This document shows, piece after piece, positions 49,108-60,650 of a stretch of DNA of 64,000 nt (its first letter is position 1; every line of letters begins with the position of its first letter). A program made the translations under genes and the position numbers. Below the pieces are notes generated by a model. That model did not search any database, was not told the DNA's origin, and saw only the letters and a program-made list of their open reading frames with translations. The DNA comes from Ailurus styani (lineage: Eukaryota > Chordata > Mammalia > Carnivora > Ailuridae), in contig LNAC01000038.1 in NCBI GenBank assembly GCA_002007465.1, positions 7,329,421-7,393,420 on the forward strand. Reading direction: 5' to 3'.

Positions 49108-49193
49108 TTCCCTTAGCACTATTTATTTCTCTTAACATTTAAGGGAAAGTTCTCTTAGCAGTATTTATTTCTCTTAACAACATTTAAGGGAAG
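49108..49193. repeat. Imperfect 42-bp tandem duplication
   Basis: TATTTATTTCTCTTAACA with TTTAAGGGAA occurs twice, offset by about 42 bp, with a 3-bp insertion (AACAACATT) in the second copy. Confidence 0.85.
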
Positions 49194-49617
49194 TACCATG
49201 ACATCTGGTAAGTGGTTTTCATCGCTTGTCAAATGTTTAAACCATATTTTAAGTTGAATTTCCCGTTTCTGGAGAACCATCTCAATAAATTTGTAAATAT
49301 TCAATCCAGAAGGAAGAAATAGATTCAGTACCAAATTCTTTCTTGCATTCATAAATGCACTTCAAAACTATTGTGTTTTGGTGGTTTTTTAACAATGAGA
49401 TTAGCACTACATCAAAGGAGTAAAATATTCTTGAATAAATGAAATCTGTTCCTAAATTAGATCAGTCCAGTGGATGGAATTTTATTAAAGGTCTCTATTT
49501 TTTAAATGTTTAATATATATAATACTTACGAACATGATTGGATTAGATTAGAATTTAAAATATCATGCTAAAAAGTCACATAGTAGTTCCCGTAGTTTTA
49601 CATGACATTTTGCCTAT
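49194..49617. other. AT-rich sequence, no gene seen
   Basis: No supported feature. Confidence 0.55.
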
Positions 49618-49633
49618 AAAAATTATAATTGCT

Positions 49634-49832
49634 GGGCGCCTGGGTGGCTCAGTGGGTTAAAGCCTCTGCTTTCGGCTCAGGTCATGATCTCAGGGTCCTG
49701 GGATCAAGGCCCGCATCAGGCTCCCTGCTCGGCTGGGAGCCTGCTTCCCCCTCTCTCTGCCTGCCTCTCTGCCTCCTTGTGATCTCTCTCCCTCTGTGAA
49801 ATAAATAAATAAAAATCTTTAAAAAATAAATA
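49634..49832 (+). mobile_element. Can-SINE, GGAGG/GTGAAATAAA subtype, young
   Basis: Near-identical in its diagnostic bases to the copy at 42.05 kb (GGCCCGCATC, CTTCCCCCTCTC, CTCCTTGTGATC, CTGTGAAATAAAT). 16-bp duplication AAAAATTATAATTGCT at 49618-49633 and 49833-49848. Confidence 0.96.
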
Positions 49833-49848
49833 AAAAATTATAATTGCT

Positions 49849-51192
49849 TTTCAGATGTTATGGTCATGTGATTCAGTGGTTAAAGATACTGTTTTAAGTA
49901 TCTATACTGTTTGAAGATATGTTAAATTGAATGGCAACGTTTATTTACACACAGATACATAAGTAGATAGTAAATAAAGATGCATATTTACCTTAGACTT
50001 TAAGATACATTTTACTAATATTTATATTATAAAATCATGAACTGTAATTTCTTTAGGAAAACATTTTGTAGTGGTCATGATTTATTCATGTCTTCTTCTA
50101 AAGAACCATATTATTATTGTACACATTGACCAAATTAAAAAAATCTACATACATAAATTTGAATAAAAAATAATTTCATTATATAAACATGGAATTATTC
50201 AAAACACATTTCTCCTATTGTATTCATCAAGAAGGATTTTATTTTCTTATTGAACAAAGACAGAACTCAATTATATGAGCACCATTTGTACTATTTTTAG
50301 AGCATTGTGAAACAATTGCTGTTATGTTGGTGTTTTTCTCAATGCCTCATTCTGTATCATTACTGCATGTAAGAAACAATGAGACACTTCTTACTATCCA
50401 AAACTGTTCATGCAAAAGTTAAAGTCAAGTATGTGTGTGATCAGCAATAAAAACTATCAACGAGAACAAAGTGAAATTTCTATGTCTGTTTAAATATAAA
50501 ATGTGTGTAATATGAAAAATATCTTAAGTGCCGTGTTCCTTTTAAATACTTCAGAATACTTCATATTATATCTCTTTGCATATGTAGTTTTTTATGTTTC
50601 TGTTCTAAAAATTACATATATTAAAAACCATGTCCACTTTGTGAAAAGGCATATCTATAAAATACAAAGAGCCACATGCTGCTTTTCTTCTCCAATTCCT
50701 TGTGCTTCTTTTAAAATGTCTTTTTAAACTCAGTGGAATCTCATTTTAATATTAATTGTAACATTTTGCACTTAGATAGTGCTTCTCCTCTGAAGAAAGC
50801 CAAAGCACTTAGCAGTGAAAAATCACAGCCATCAGCCAGGACAAATATGTGAGGAAGGACTCCATAAATGAAAAGCCAATTTAAACAAGGAAATGATTTG
50901 AATTCATACCCCTTTCAATCAGGCAACAGGAAAAGAATCAATTTCTCAACAACCCTAAGGGTTTGCAGCAGAAGAGAAAAGTAAATTCCACTGCTGGGGA
51001 GCTTGTGGTTCAAAAGACATATGGGAAAGTAGGAAGAACAAGAGTTATACACTAGACCTGTCTACATGAAGCTGATAAAATGGATGATAGCATGCTAGGC
51101 ATAGCCTGATTCATTCCAGGGAGCAAGACTTAGTAAGTGATACATTCCTGGGGAGTGCATGCTGATCAAGAAGCCCAGGAGTAGAGTAGAAA
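49849..51192. other. Sequence with no gene seen
   Basis: The part at 50740-51180 is less AT-rich and contains TTAGATAGTGCTTCTCC...AAAGCACTTAGCAG, faintly like the end of an old CR1/L3-type element. I do not make a firm call. Confidence 0.45.
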
Positions 51193-51234
51193 ACACACAC
51201 ACACACACACACACACCCCTGGCCACACACACAC
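51193..51234. repeat. (AC)12 microsatellite with a second short (CA)n
   Basis: Pure (AC)12 at 51193-51216, then CCCTGGC, then a short CA run. Confidence 0.96.
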
Positions 51235-52931
51235 TATATTTTCCTATTTCATTCTGTGTATAAATGGTAGTTATGAACACACTTCTCCATGTCAGAATGA
51301 ACTTTGTTTAAATCCTCATTCAGTTCAGTGCCAGCTTAAAGGCTCAAAACCTTTATGCATTCATCTGAAAAGGGAAGACAAGGACACATTTCTTGACAGA
51401 TTGTGAAATTATAATGAAACAGAATATATACAGCTAACAGAAAAATATAAATATTTTAAGTTACTGTTTAATCATTGTAAGTATTCAGTGAATGATAAAT
51501 ATCATTTGTATACTAATCCACGTATAGCTTTCAAATAGCAAAAGTAATATAATTTAGTAAGGAGATTGATGTCTTCTATTCAACAGAAACAATGTTTATC
51601 TCTATTTTTGTTAGAAAATAAAGATAATTTTAAATAGTGTCATGATCTTCCCTCTGTTATCATTTGCTTTTGTAAATTCATTACTCAGAATTTTTAAGTT
51701 GCCTTTATAAAAATTAAAACTCGGAACTCCTCTTATTCCATGAAGTTCTCCTTTCCTGGCAAAAATTTTAAACACAAATTTTATTTTGTATTAAATATAA
51801 ATGTTATTATATGCCATCACTTATTTTAATGATAGCTTAAATTGAACATTCTTCTGTAATACCCTCAATAAAATAAGTACTCCCAGCTTTTCCAAGAAAA
51901 ATTTAATACCAAAATACATTATCAATATTAAGGAAAAATGTTCATATGTTAAGTCTGTGAATTAAGAATGGCTTGATGCTAAGAGAAGCAGTATTTTGTT
52001 TGTTACTTTAATTAAAATTTATTTAAAATAAATTACCCTAAATTTCTCACATATATTCTTAAGAATAAAATCATCCCTCCTCTCTTGATGTTTCTTTCTA
52101 TCTGGAGCGGAGTGGAAGATCATTTCACTTTCCCATTCTCCATTTTACATTCTGTGATTTCTCCCTGCAACACCTAATCAGACTGCTTTGAATAATCTGA
52201 CAATTTCATGTAACAATTGCTGAAACCCCATGATACCATGCTTGGACTTTACCTGTGTTATCCAGTATTTGCCTGTTCACTCTGGTAGAAAAACTTGTTC
52301 TCTATTTATTTCATCATCTCATTTTTGTCTTATTTCCATCCTATCTTACTCCTTCACATACCTCTATATTTACACATCATTTAGTCACTTTTAAGTAACT
52401 AAACATCATTTGCAATCAATACAACACTCATGATATTTATGGGAGCTCTTATTTTGGATCACAAAGTATGAACCAACTTCATGAGAACAGTGAATGCCAA
52501 ATCAACTTTACTTGGAAGCAATATTAATCCTCTGTTTCTCCTTATTTCAAACACTAATTTCAAAACAACAACAATACCACAAACCATTTTAGTAGCGATG
52601 GCAGCTATACTGACTTCTATATGAGCAGAAAGTCTTGTTTATATAATTACATTTGACATATTAGATCTCACTTCACAAATCAGCTCTTTCCCTCTGCAAC
52701 TCTTAATCTTCTTAATTTTTGATGGTAAATCCGTATTCACCAACTAAAGTGATGGAGGAGAAAGTATAAACTGTTCTGACCTGGCATGCACATCCCTGAC
52801 ACATAGTAGCATGTAACCTGAAGAAATCTTAAGATCATGGTACACAAAAAAGCGTTAGAATGAATCCCTGGATCTTTGAGGTGAATGCAGCTAACTTATA
52901 TAAACATATCTAGCAAAATGACCCTTGTCTC
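51235..52931. other. AT-rich sequence, no gene seen
   Basis: No exon or named repeat recognised in 1.7 kb. Confidence 0.5.
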
Positions 52932-52945
52932 AAGATTAGCATGCA

Positions 52946-53247
52946 GTAAGGGGCGTCTGGTGGCTCAGTCAGTTAAGCGATGGACTCTTACCTTTGGCTC
53001 AGGTCACGATCTCAGGGTCATGGGATTAAGCCTTGCACTGGGCTCCCTGTTCAGTGGGGAGTCTGCTTCTCCCTCTGTCCCTCCCCCTGCTTGTGCTCCT
53101 CTCTCTCTCTCTCTTTCAAAAAAATAAAATCCCACACTGACTGTCTTTGCTCAGCAGGGAGTCTGCTTGAGATTCTCTCTCTCTCCCTCTGCCCTCTCTC
53201 CAACTGTCTCTCTCACTCAAGTGGATAAATAAGTACTTTTTTCAAAT
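52946..53247 (+). mobile_element. Compound Can-SINE (full unit plus partial second body)
   Basis: Unit 1 (about 52950-53130) has GGGGCGTCTGGTGGCTCAGT, a B-box region and a CT-rich body ending TCAAAAAAATAAAATC. A second partial body (about 53131-53240) starts near GACTGTCTTTGCTCAGCAGG and ends GGATAAATAAGTACTTTTTT, without a head. A single duplication pair AAGATTAGCATGCA / AAGATTAGCATACA (52932-52945 and 53248-53261, one mismatch) encloses both. Confidence 0.85.
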
Positions 53248-53414
53248 AAGATTAGCATACATTAATTAAAAGTTTGTCATTTTTTCCTTGAGGCTTTATC
53301 TGGACAGCCATTACAATTAAGTTCTTCATCTTGCATGCTTTAGTCATGGGTTTCCAATGATTCACCAGATGATAGTAGCTAACATTCGATGGAAGATTAT
53401 TCAACATTAGATGG

Positions 53415-53600
53415 TATTTATTTTAAAAATATGCTATTTATTTAAAGAGCTAGAGTGAGCAGGGGGAGGGGAGGGGCAGAGGGAGAGGGAGAGAGAATCT
53501 CAAGAAGACTCCCTGCTGAGTGTGAAGTCTGATGACCTCATGACCTGGGCGGAAAACAAGAGTCAGATGCTTAGCTGACTGACCCACATAGGTGCACCTG
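53415..53600 (-). mobile_element. Old diverged Can-SINE
   Basis: Antisense copy with TTATTTAAAGAGCTAGAGTG, AGCAGGGGGAGGGGAGGGGC and AGACTCCCTGCTGAGTGTGA, and a decayed head GACCCACATAGGTGCACC. Possible target repeats CATTAGATGG and CATCAGGTGA are weak. Confidence 0.8.
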
Positions 53601-53610
53601 CATCAGGTGA

Positions 53611-54094
53611 CTTTTTTCAGAGGTGTTCACATTAGTTATGTAACAAAATGTAGTATGCGAAAGTAATCGTTTATCAAGGAAAACTCTAACTCAGCTAAAA
53701 AATCAAGACTCCTATTTTCTGAAATATTTATAAAATCCAATTTTATATATAAAAACATTTTATAATATATTTAAAGATACAGATTAGAAAAAGATTAAAT
53801 GAACACAATTGCCTTAAATTTCAGAATGTTTAAGGACAGTATTTCACCAATACCAGTTGGGCACCGATTATATACTAGACTTTACTGAGTGAAAAGTGTC
53901 ATAAAATCACTTTCATGACATAGATATTTTTAGTTAGATAGTGGAATAGAAATACTACTTCTTGAAATAAACATTCAAACTTATTTTATAACACCATTTC
54001 CACTTTAGCAGTCATATAAGATCTATTTGAACTGATACTTTCAAGAGACTTCTAATTGTCACTATCTAGAAAGGTTATCAAAGAAAGTAAGATC
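53611..54094. other. AT-rich sequence, no gene seen
   Basis: No assignable feature. Confidence 0.55.
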
Positions 54095-54152
54095 CACTTA
54101 TTTATTTATTTATTCACTCATTTATTTATTTATTCACTTATTTATTTATTTA
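54095..54152. repeat. (TTTA)n with a 20-bp higher-order unit
   Basis: CACTTATTTATTTATTTATT, CACTCATTTATTTATTTATT and a third copy of 18 bp follow each other (54095-54114, 54115-54134, 54135-54152). Confidence 0.93.
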
Positions 54153-55523
54153 GGTTTGAAGATATATGAGGTTAAAATAATTCACTTATCTATACAACAT
54201 CAAAGTGGAGGAGTTCCAAGTATTAATGTTTGTTATTAAGCTTTTCAGCTGTCTGGTAACTCAAGTGGTCTTTAGTTGAATACATTCTAATGCCAGATGG
54301 AATATCAGAAAATGTGTATGAGGTTTTAATTATCTGAAAACCCGAAATGAACCGCTACTCATGATACCTGGGGATTTTAATGAAGAGTGTACATATGTTC
54401 TTCTTGCTAATTGAAGATGAGCTTCATTTTAATAGATTTAATCTCTTGAGAATTTAAAACATAAAAAAGAGAAGAATTGAAAAGAATTTTAAAAACCCAA
54501 AGTAAACTTTGCTAAAACTCTTCCTATTGAATAGAAAATTGTTGGAGGTTTATATTTTTACAGCAAATGATTTTGTTGAATGTGTAAAATATCTATGATA
54601 GAGGTTCAAGAAAGTGAGGTTATTACTTTTGTGACAGTTCTCAAATGAGTGAGACTCAAGCAAAATATTAGTGATATATCTGAATAAAATATTAGATTTA
54701 CAGATTTAAGTTTGAATATTAAACAGACTTTTAAAAAATGGGTATAAATAGTACATTAATAATAGCTAGGTGTTTGGAGGGAGAAAATTCCAGATGTCGA
54801 TGTAGTTTTGAGTAATTGAAAATTATTTTGTGAGCAGCCCAGAAAGTAATCATAACAACTTTAAAAGAAGAAAAAAAAATGAGTGCTATTTGAAAGTGAA
54901 AACAATACATCAAAGTTGATAGGGCAAAATAATTTAAATGCACATGAAATTTATAAGTACGTGCAGTACTTCCAAAAACTGTCATGTTTATTGGGAAATA
55001 TTAAAAGTTAACTTGAAATAACGTGACTCATTCAATGATGGGTCTATGTACAAGTTTCCAAGTGACCATATCAGTGGCTAATGCAATTATTGGTTTGGGG
55101 ACAGAAATGGAGAGAATTCATGGGAATAACTGGAAATGTAATTATGAGTATCCATGGAGAAGAAGGTGAGGCAGGATAGAAGAGACTTTGTCAGAGGAAA
55201 AAGAAGTTAAAATCACATAAAAAGGAGTTTATGGTTCAAACAAGCAGGATGGTATTGAATAGCCAGAGAGACTCAAATGAACATGAAAAAAAGTGGGGGT
55301 TGTTATTGGTATGATTTACCCTGGCACCACCCAAAGTAGGCAGTGCCACACTGGTCCCCCTGACTGGTATGTTGCTTATCTTGTACAAAATAACAAATGT
55401 CATGACATCTTGACATCCTCATGCATTTGCTTGAAGTTACCCTTAATATTCTGATTGCCTATTCACCAACTGCTAACTATGAATATCACCGATATGTTGA
55501 CTGTGCTTGACACTTCTTTTTAT
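54153..55523. other. AT-rich sequence, no gene seen
   Basis: No exon or named repeat recognised. Confidence 0.5.
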
Positions 55524-55541
55524 CGCAAAAAACTTCTTTTT

Positions 55542-55730
55542 TTTTAGGGTTTTTATTTATTTGACAGAGAGAAAGAGATCACAAGTAGGCAGAGAGGCAG
55601 GAAGAGAGAGAGGAGGAAGCAGGGTCCCCACTGAGCAGAGAGCCCAATGTGGGGCTTGATCCCAGGACCCTGAGATCATGACCTGAGCCGAAGGCAGAGG
55701 CTTTAACCCACTGAGCCACCCAGGTGCCCC
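55542..55730 (-). mobile_element. Can-SINE
   Basis: Antisense copy with TTTATTTATTTGACAGAGAG and a head GAGCCACCCAGGTGCCCC. Exact 18-bp duplication CGCAAAAAACTTCTTTTT at 55524-55541 and 55731-55748. Confidence 0.96.
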
Positions 55731-55748
55731 CGCAAAAAACTTCTTTTT

Positions 55749-56639
55749 ATTGATTTGTTCTTTTGTAAATTTATAAATTGTTCTCTCTAGATAACATAAG
55801 TGCCCACTTTGAATCTGCTCAACTCTGGGCCCCAGTGATATCAATTTTCTTAACTGAAATTTTGGATTAAGGAAATATCTGTAGTTGGAAATTATTTTAC
55901 CAAGACAATGCTACCACAGGGGTCCATATGTGAGTGCCCATATGGCCTCGACCAGGGGAAAGGCTGAATAACAATCAAGTTACTATCTTTGTTCTGGAAG
56001 AGTGTCATTCCCTTCAAGACATTTTGATTTGAGCCTACTTGTTCCAAAACATTTCTACTTTTAATATGCGAAAGTGTATCATTTGCTCAAATTTTAATTT
56101 TGCTGATGACAATATGAGAAACCTCCTGTGGTTTGGAACTATCTGCATCTTAGAACTAAATTAATGCTTTCTAGAAAGAAAAAAGAGAATTCACTAATTT
56201 TAATATAATTCTAGAACACCGAGCATGTTTTTCAAGTGATGGTAAACCTTAATCTTAGACAATAATTTAGAGGACCTCCATTGTTGAATACTGTGTTATA
56301 TCTCTAAGGCTTGTCATTTATTCATGGTGGCATACAATGATCAGCGGGAAGGGGCCCAAGACCTGGCATGTGTCACCCACCAAAGAAGAAAAGAAAATTT
56401 CACCTGACAACCGGGACATAGTATTTATATGGCATAATATATAAGAAGCCCCAGACTGGAAAGGATTATGTCAACAGATATAAGGATAAGGAAGCTGAAA
56501 TATCAGAAATTGTAGAGTCAACAGTTAGCTCTGCTTAAACACAAGAGAAATAACAGGAAAAAGTCATTTAAAACCTTTATACATTTTTTGTTATGTGATA
56601 GTGACACTGAGAATTCACCAACTCCATGTCCCAAGCCTC
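55749..56639. other. Sequence with no gene seen
   Basis: No exon or named repeat recognised. Confidence 0.5.
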
Positions 56640-56960
56640 CTTGCTGACTATTTGCCAGTTAGGTTTCGCTAATAGAAAGCACTGGTGGGAGAATGGAAAG
56701 CAGGAGAAGGGGAGAAAAGGTTTCCAGACTGAGCCTGAGTCCCAGGCAGACCCCACAATGGTACATAATGGCTCATGTCCTAGTAGGTATTCTCACTGCT
56801 TCTAGCACCAGCCTTGTGGGAAACCCTCTTGAGGAATCACAGGCTCTGAAATCATCACTTTTCTCTTGTCTCCTACCAGCATTAAGGGCAATAATTGCTT
56901 CCTGTAATTATTATACACCGGATTACATTATAGTTTACTTTTTTTTGGTCATTTAGTCTT
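56640..56960 (+). repeat. Possible old interspersed repeat, unassigned
   Basis: GCTAATAGAAAGCACTGGTG, GGAGAATGGAAAGCAGGAGA and the downstream TAAGGGCAATAATTGCTTCC follow the pattern of an old mammalian repeat that I recall but cannot name. The 87-codon frame at 56693-56956 lies within it. Confidence 0.35.
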
Positions 56961-57010
56961 CTAACATTAGTGTGGTCTTTGATAGAAATATCTCTTACAG
57001 TTTCTATTTT

Positions 57011-57770
57011 TAATTAATTTTTATTATATTATGTTAATCACTGTACAGTACATCATTAGTTTTTGATGTAGTGTTCCATGATTCATTGTTTGTGTATAAC
57101 ACCCAGGGCTCCATGCAACATGTGCCTTCCTTAATACCCAACACCAGGCTCACCTATCCTCACAACCCCTCCCTTCTAAAATCCTCAGTTCGTTTCTTGG
57201 AGTCCATAGTCTCTCATTGTATGCCACCATGGTTTGTCTCCCCCTCCGATTCCCCCTTTCATTTTTCCTTTTTTTTGCCTAATGTCCTCCATCCTATTCC
57301 TTATGTTCCACAATTAAGTGAAACCATATGATAATTGACTTTCTCTGCTTGACTTATTTCACTTAGCATAATCTCCTCCAGTCCAGTCCATGTTGATGCA
57401 AAAATTGGGCATTCATCATTTCTGATGGCTGAGTAATATTCCATTGTGCATACGGACCACATCTTTATGTATTCATCTGTTGAAGGGTATCTCAGCTCTT
57501 TCCACAGTTCAGCTATTGTGGACATTGCTGCTGTGAACACTGGGGTGCACATGATTGTTCTTTTTTGCTACATCTGTATCTTTGGCGTAAATACCCAGTA
57601 GTGCAATTTCTGGGTCATAGGTTAGCTTTATTTTTAATTCTTTTAGGAACTTCCACACTGTTTTCCAAAGTGGCTACACCAACTTGCATTCCCAACAGTG
57701 TAAGAGGGTTCTCCTTTCTCCATATCCTCTCCAACACTTGTTGTTTCTTGCCTTGTCAAGTTATATACAG
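57011..57770 (-). mobile_element. L1 3' part (ORF2 C-terminus and 3' UTR), antisense
   Basis: This is the reverse complement of a carnivore L1 3' end. The 3' UTR gives TTTTTGATGTAGTGTTCCAT and AACACCCAGGGCTCCATGCA. ORF2 lies right of about 57310: the minus strand encodes a C-terminal stretch with TMEYYSAI and EIMLSE motifs (57301-57552), with a disrupted frame further right (TTCCAAAGTGGCTACACCAA). The tail next to the left target repeat is A-rich but decayed. The duplication CAGTTTCTATTTT lies at 56998-57010 and at the far end of the inverted part (58268-58280). Confidence 0.93.
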
Positions 57771-58267
57771 AATGAAACTTGACCATTCCCTTACACCATA
57801 CACAAAGATAAACTCAAAATGGATGAAAGACCTTAGTATGAGGCAGGAATCCATCAAAAACCTAGAAGATTACATAGGCAGTAATCTCTTCAACATCAGC
57901 CACAGCAACTTCTTTCAAGACAGGTCTCCAAAGCAAGGAAAACAAAAGTAAAAATGAACCTTTGGGACTTCATCAAGATAAAAAGCTTCTGCACAGCAAA
58001 GGAAACAGTCAACAAAACAAACAGGCAACCCACAGGATGGGAGAAGATATTTGCAAATGACACTACAGACAAACAGCTGATATCCAAGATCTATAAAGAA
58101 TTTCGCAAACTCAACACCCAATAAACAAATAATCAGGTCAAAAAATGGGCAGAAGACATGGACAGACACTTCTCCAAAGAAGACATACAAATGCCCAACA
58201 GACACATGAAAAATGTTCATCATCATTAGCCATCAGGGAAATTCAAATCAAAACCACATTGAGACAC
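57771..58267 (+). mobile_element. Inverted 5' segment of the same L1 (ORF2)
   Basis: In sense on (+), the translation runs [14 protein letters not shown], then [22 protein letters not shown] (after a frameshift), [15 protein letters not shown] and [23 protein letters not shown] blocks, and ends just before the target repeat. In L1 order this segment lies immediately upstream of the antisense part at 57011-57770, so the two are halves of one insertion. It carries stops and frameshifts and is inactive. Confidence 0.92.
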
Positions 58268-58280
58268 CAGTTTCTATTTT

Positions 58281-58868
58281 CTTAAGAGCTCCCTTTTTGA
58301 TAAAACACAACTACTTTGCTTCCCTCTCTTCCTTTATTCTACTTCTTGGGAAAATGTAACACCTTATTAAACATACATAGTCACCTGTTTCCAACTACTT
58401 GAATCTTACTGGAGAAGCCAACAACTGTGCAGATTGGGTTAGCATCAAATTCATGATAAAAAATTTCAAATTTAGGACACTTCCAACTGTCTTAAAAATG
58501 CTTTCTCATTTTTTTGGTATCTGTCATCCAAAATGGTGCTTTCACATACTTTTAATTCACCCTCTGTTTGCTCTCCCCTTTTCTTACATCTTAGGCTTGA
58601 AAACTTTTTAAAAGTAATAATCAAAAAGTAGAATTATTTCAATGAACAAATATATCTATGTACATATTGTCAACTCGTGCTCATTTTCTGTCTTCCTACA
58701 TCTTAACATTATACGTCTTCCAACATCATCTGCCTACAGCAAAGACCAGCCTCTCAGCTATATTCAGAATGCCATACTACATAGTTTCTCAAAGACTTAG
58801 CAATTGGAAGTATCTCTTTTTATTGGTTCCTCAATCCCTATGTTGCTAATCAATAACTCCATTAGCAT
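58281..58868. other. Sequence with no gene seen
   Basis: T- and C-rich unassigned DNA, which may belong to the L2-like stretch that follows. Confidence 0.45.
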
Positions 58869-59640
58869 ATGCAGATGGCATTTTTTTCATATCATGAGAT
58901 ATCCTTCATTCAGCCACTCTTCTTCTCAGCGAATGCCCATTTCTTTGTCCATTTCACGGTAGAACTTCTTGACAGTTCTTTAAGTGTGCTTTCCCATATC
59001 ATGTCTCTAATTTTCTTCTCAAAGCACTCAGATTCTGGCCCCACCTCTCTGCCGGAACTACCAATTACAAAATCCCCCAAACTGCTACACTATCTTAGTT
59101 TTTTTCCACTTCTCAGAAACAGTAACTCAGTGACCCCACCTAGAAATTTCACAGATGATCTTTCTCCTAACTCGCAAATATGCCTCCTCGAGAGTCCTTT
59201 TCTGTTCCTGCTCTTCAACATTTGCAAAGTCGATCTAATTGATTCTCTCTTCTGTCCATGATATCATCTAGTCCAATGGTCTTGGAGTTCATTTATGTGT
59301 TAATGATACTCCTGCTGGTATCTATGAGCCAGATGTGTCTCCTGTCCTCCAAACTCACGTGTGCAACTGCTTATCTTACGTACCAAACTTGCTCACATCA
59401 GTCATTTCCTCATCTCCAGGTATACTCGCCTTTTCCTATTTTATGGTGTTCATAGTACATATAACTGTGTGAAATTATCTGTTATTTACTTTCAGTTCAT
59501 TTTACTTAATTCCCTCCACTAGAATCCAAGTTCCATGGAAGCAAGATATGTTTGTTTTATTACTGTTATACTACCAGCTTTTACAAAAGGGACCATAACA
59601 TCAATAGCTCTGCAAATTTTTGTTAAACAAATAAAGTCAT
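58869..59640 (+). mobile_element. L2-like LINE fragment
   Basis: GGCCCCACCTCTCTGCCG, the CTGTCCTCCAAACTCACGTG / GCAACTGCTTATCTTACG pattern, and a 3' end with CACTAGAATCCAAGTTCCAT, GTTTTATTACTGTTATAC and AAATTTTTGTTAAACAAA resemble the L2 coding strand and tail. The 130-codon frame at 58869-59261 lies inside it and is probably a chance frame in the repeat. Confidence 0.55.
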
Positions 59641-60425
59641 GAATAGCCCCTGAAAAAGGGGTCTATTGTCTGGTAAAGCACTTGTTTATGGAATATATGC
59701 ATTTTAGTGGACTAAATGGAAATGCATATATGGCTACCTAAGTGCAGATCTGGCCGTGAGAATGATTGAAGTTGCTGCCCCATGGGTTTCAAGTTTCAGT
59801 CATGCAAAATGAATAAGTTCTAGAGAGCTGTTGTACAACACAATGCCTCCTCTTAACAATATGATCTTGTTTATTTAAAATGTTAAGAGGGTGGATCTCA
59901 TGTTGTGTTCTTATCATACACACCACAAAATTAATTAGATGAAGTCAATACAAAGGGAGACTCTAAGAGGTGTTGGATATGTGTATTGCTTTGATTGTGA
60001 TAATGGTATTATGAATATATATATATATCTCCAAATTTATCAAGTCATATACATTAAACATGTGCCTTTTGGGGGTATACAGTTATACCTTAATAAAGCT
60101 GTTATAAAAACAGGAAGATTGTAAGATTATTCCTTCTTAGGGTAGCTTAGTTTTGTTTCCTTGGGTACATGCTATAAAACATCAAATAATAGCAAGCATT
60201 ATAATTGACAAATTTTATTAAAAATATACATGAGAAAATGTTATCTCCTGAAGCTGAAGGAAGTTCTCTGGGAAGTATGTGACCACAAAATTAATAATAA
60301 TCACTCATGTTGATCAAACACTGATTGCTGGTGATATAATAGTAACTATATTTCATAAATTATTTTAATGAATACATAAGAAATATTTTGAAAATTAACT
60401 GATTTATATATGGAAACTGAGGCTT
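59641..60425. other. AT-rich sequence, no gene seen
   Basis: A short (AT)6 tract lies near 60017-60028. Nothing else assigned. Confidence 0.55.
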
Positions 60426-60439
60426 AAAAAGATAAATCT

Positions 60440-60635
60440 GGGTTGCCTGTGTGGCTCAGTCGGTTAAGCATCTGCCTTCGGCTCAGGTCATGATCCCGGG
60501 GTCCTGGGATCGAGACCTGCATCAGGCTCTCTGCTCAACAGGGAGACTGCTTCTCCCTCTTCCTCTGCCTGCCACTCTGCCTACTTGTGATCTCTCTCTC
60601 TGTGTCAAATAAATAAATAAAATATTAAAAAAAAA
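60440..60635 (+). mobile_element. Can-SINE, older head form
   Basis: GGGTTGCCTGTGTGGCTCAG, GGTTAAGCATCTGCCTTCGG, GGGATCGAGACC and AAATAAATAAATAAAATATT. Duplications AAAAAGATAAATCT and AAAAAGATAAAATCT (60426-60439 and 60636-60650) differ by one A. Confidence 0.94.
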
Positions 60636-60650
60636 AAAAAGATAAAATCT

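Noticed and set aside
57301..57552. 83-codon open frame (-) with protein-like motifs
   Set aside because: The TMEYYSAI and EIMLSE motifs are the C-terminus of L1 ORF2. It is part of the rearranged L1, not a host gene.
58869..59261. 130-codon open frame (+)
   Set aside because: It lies within L2-like sequence, and the translation shows no independent domain.
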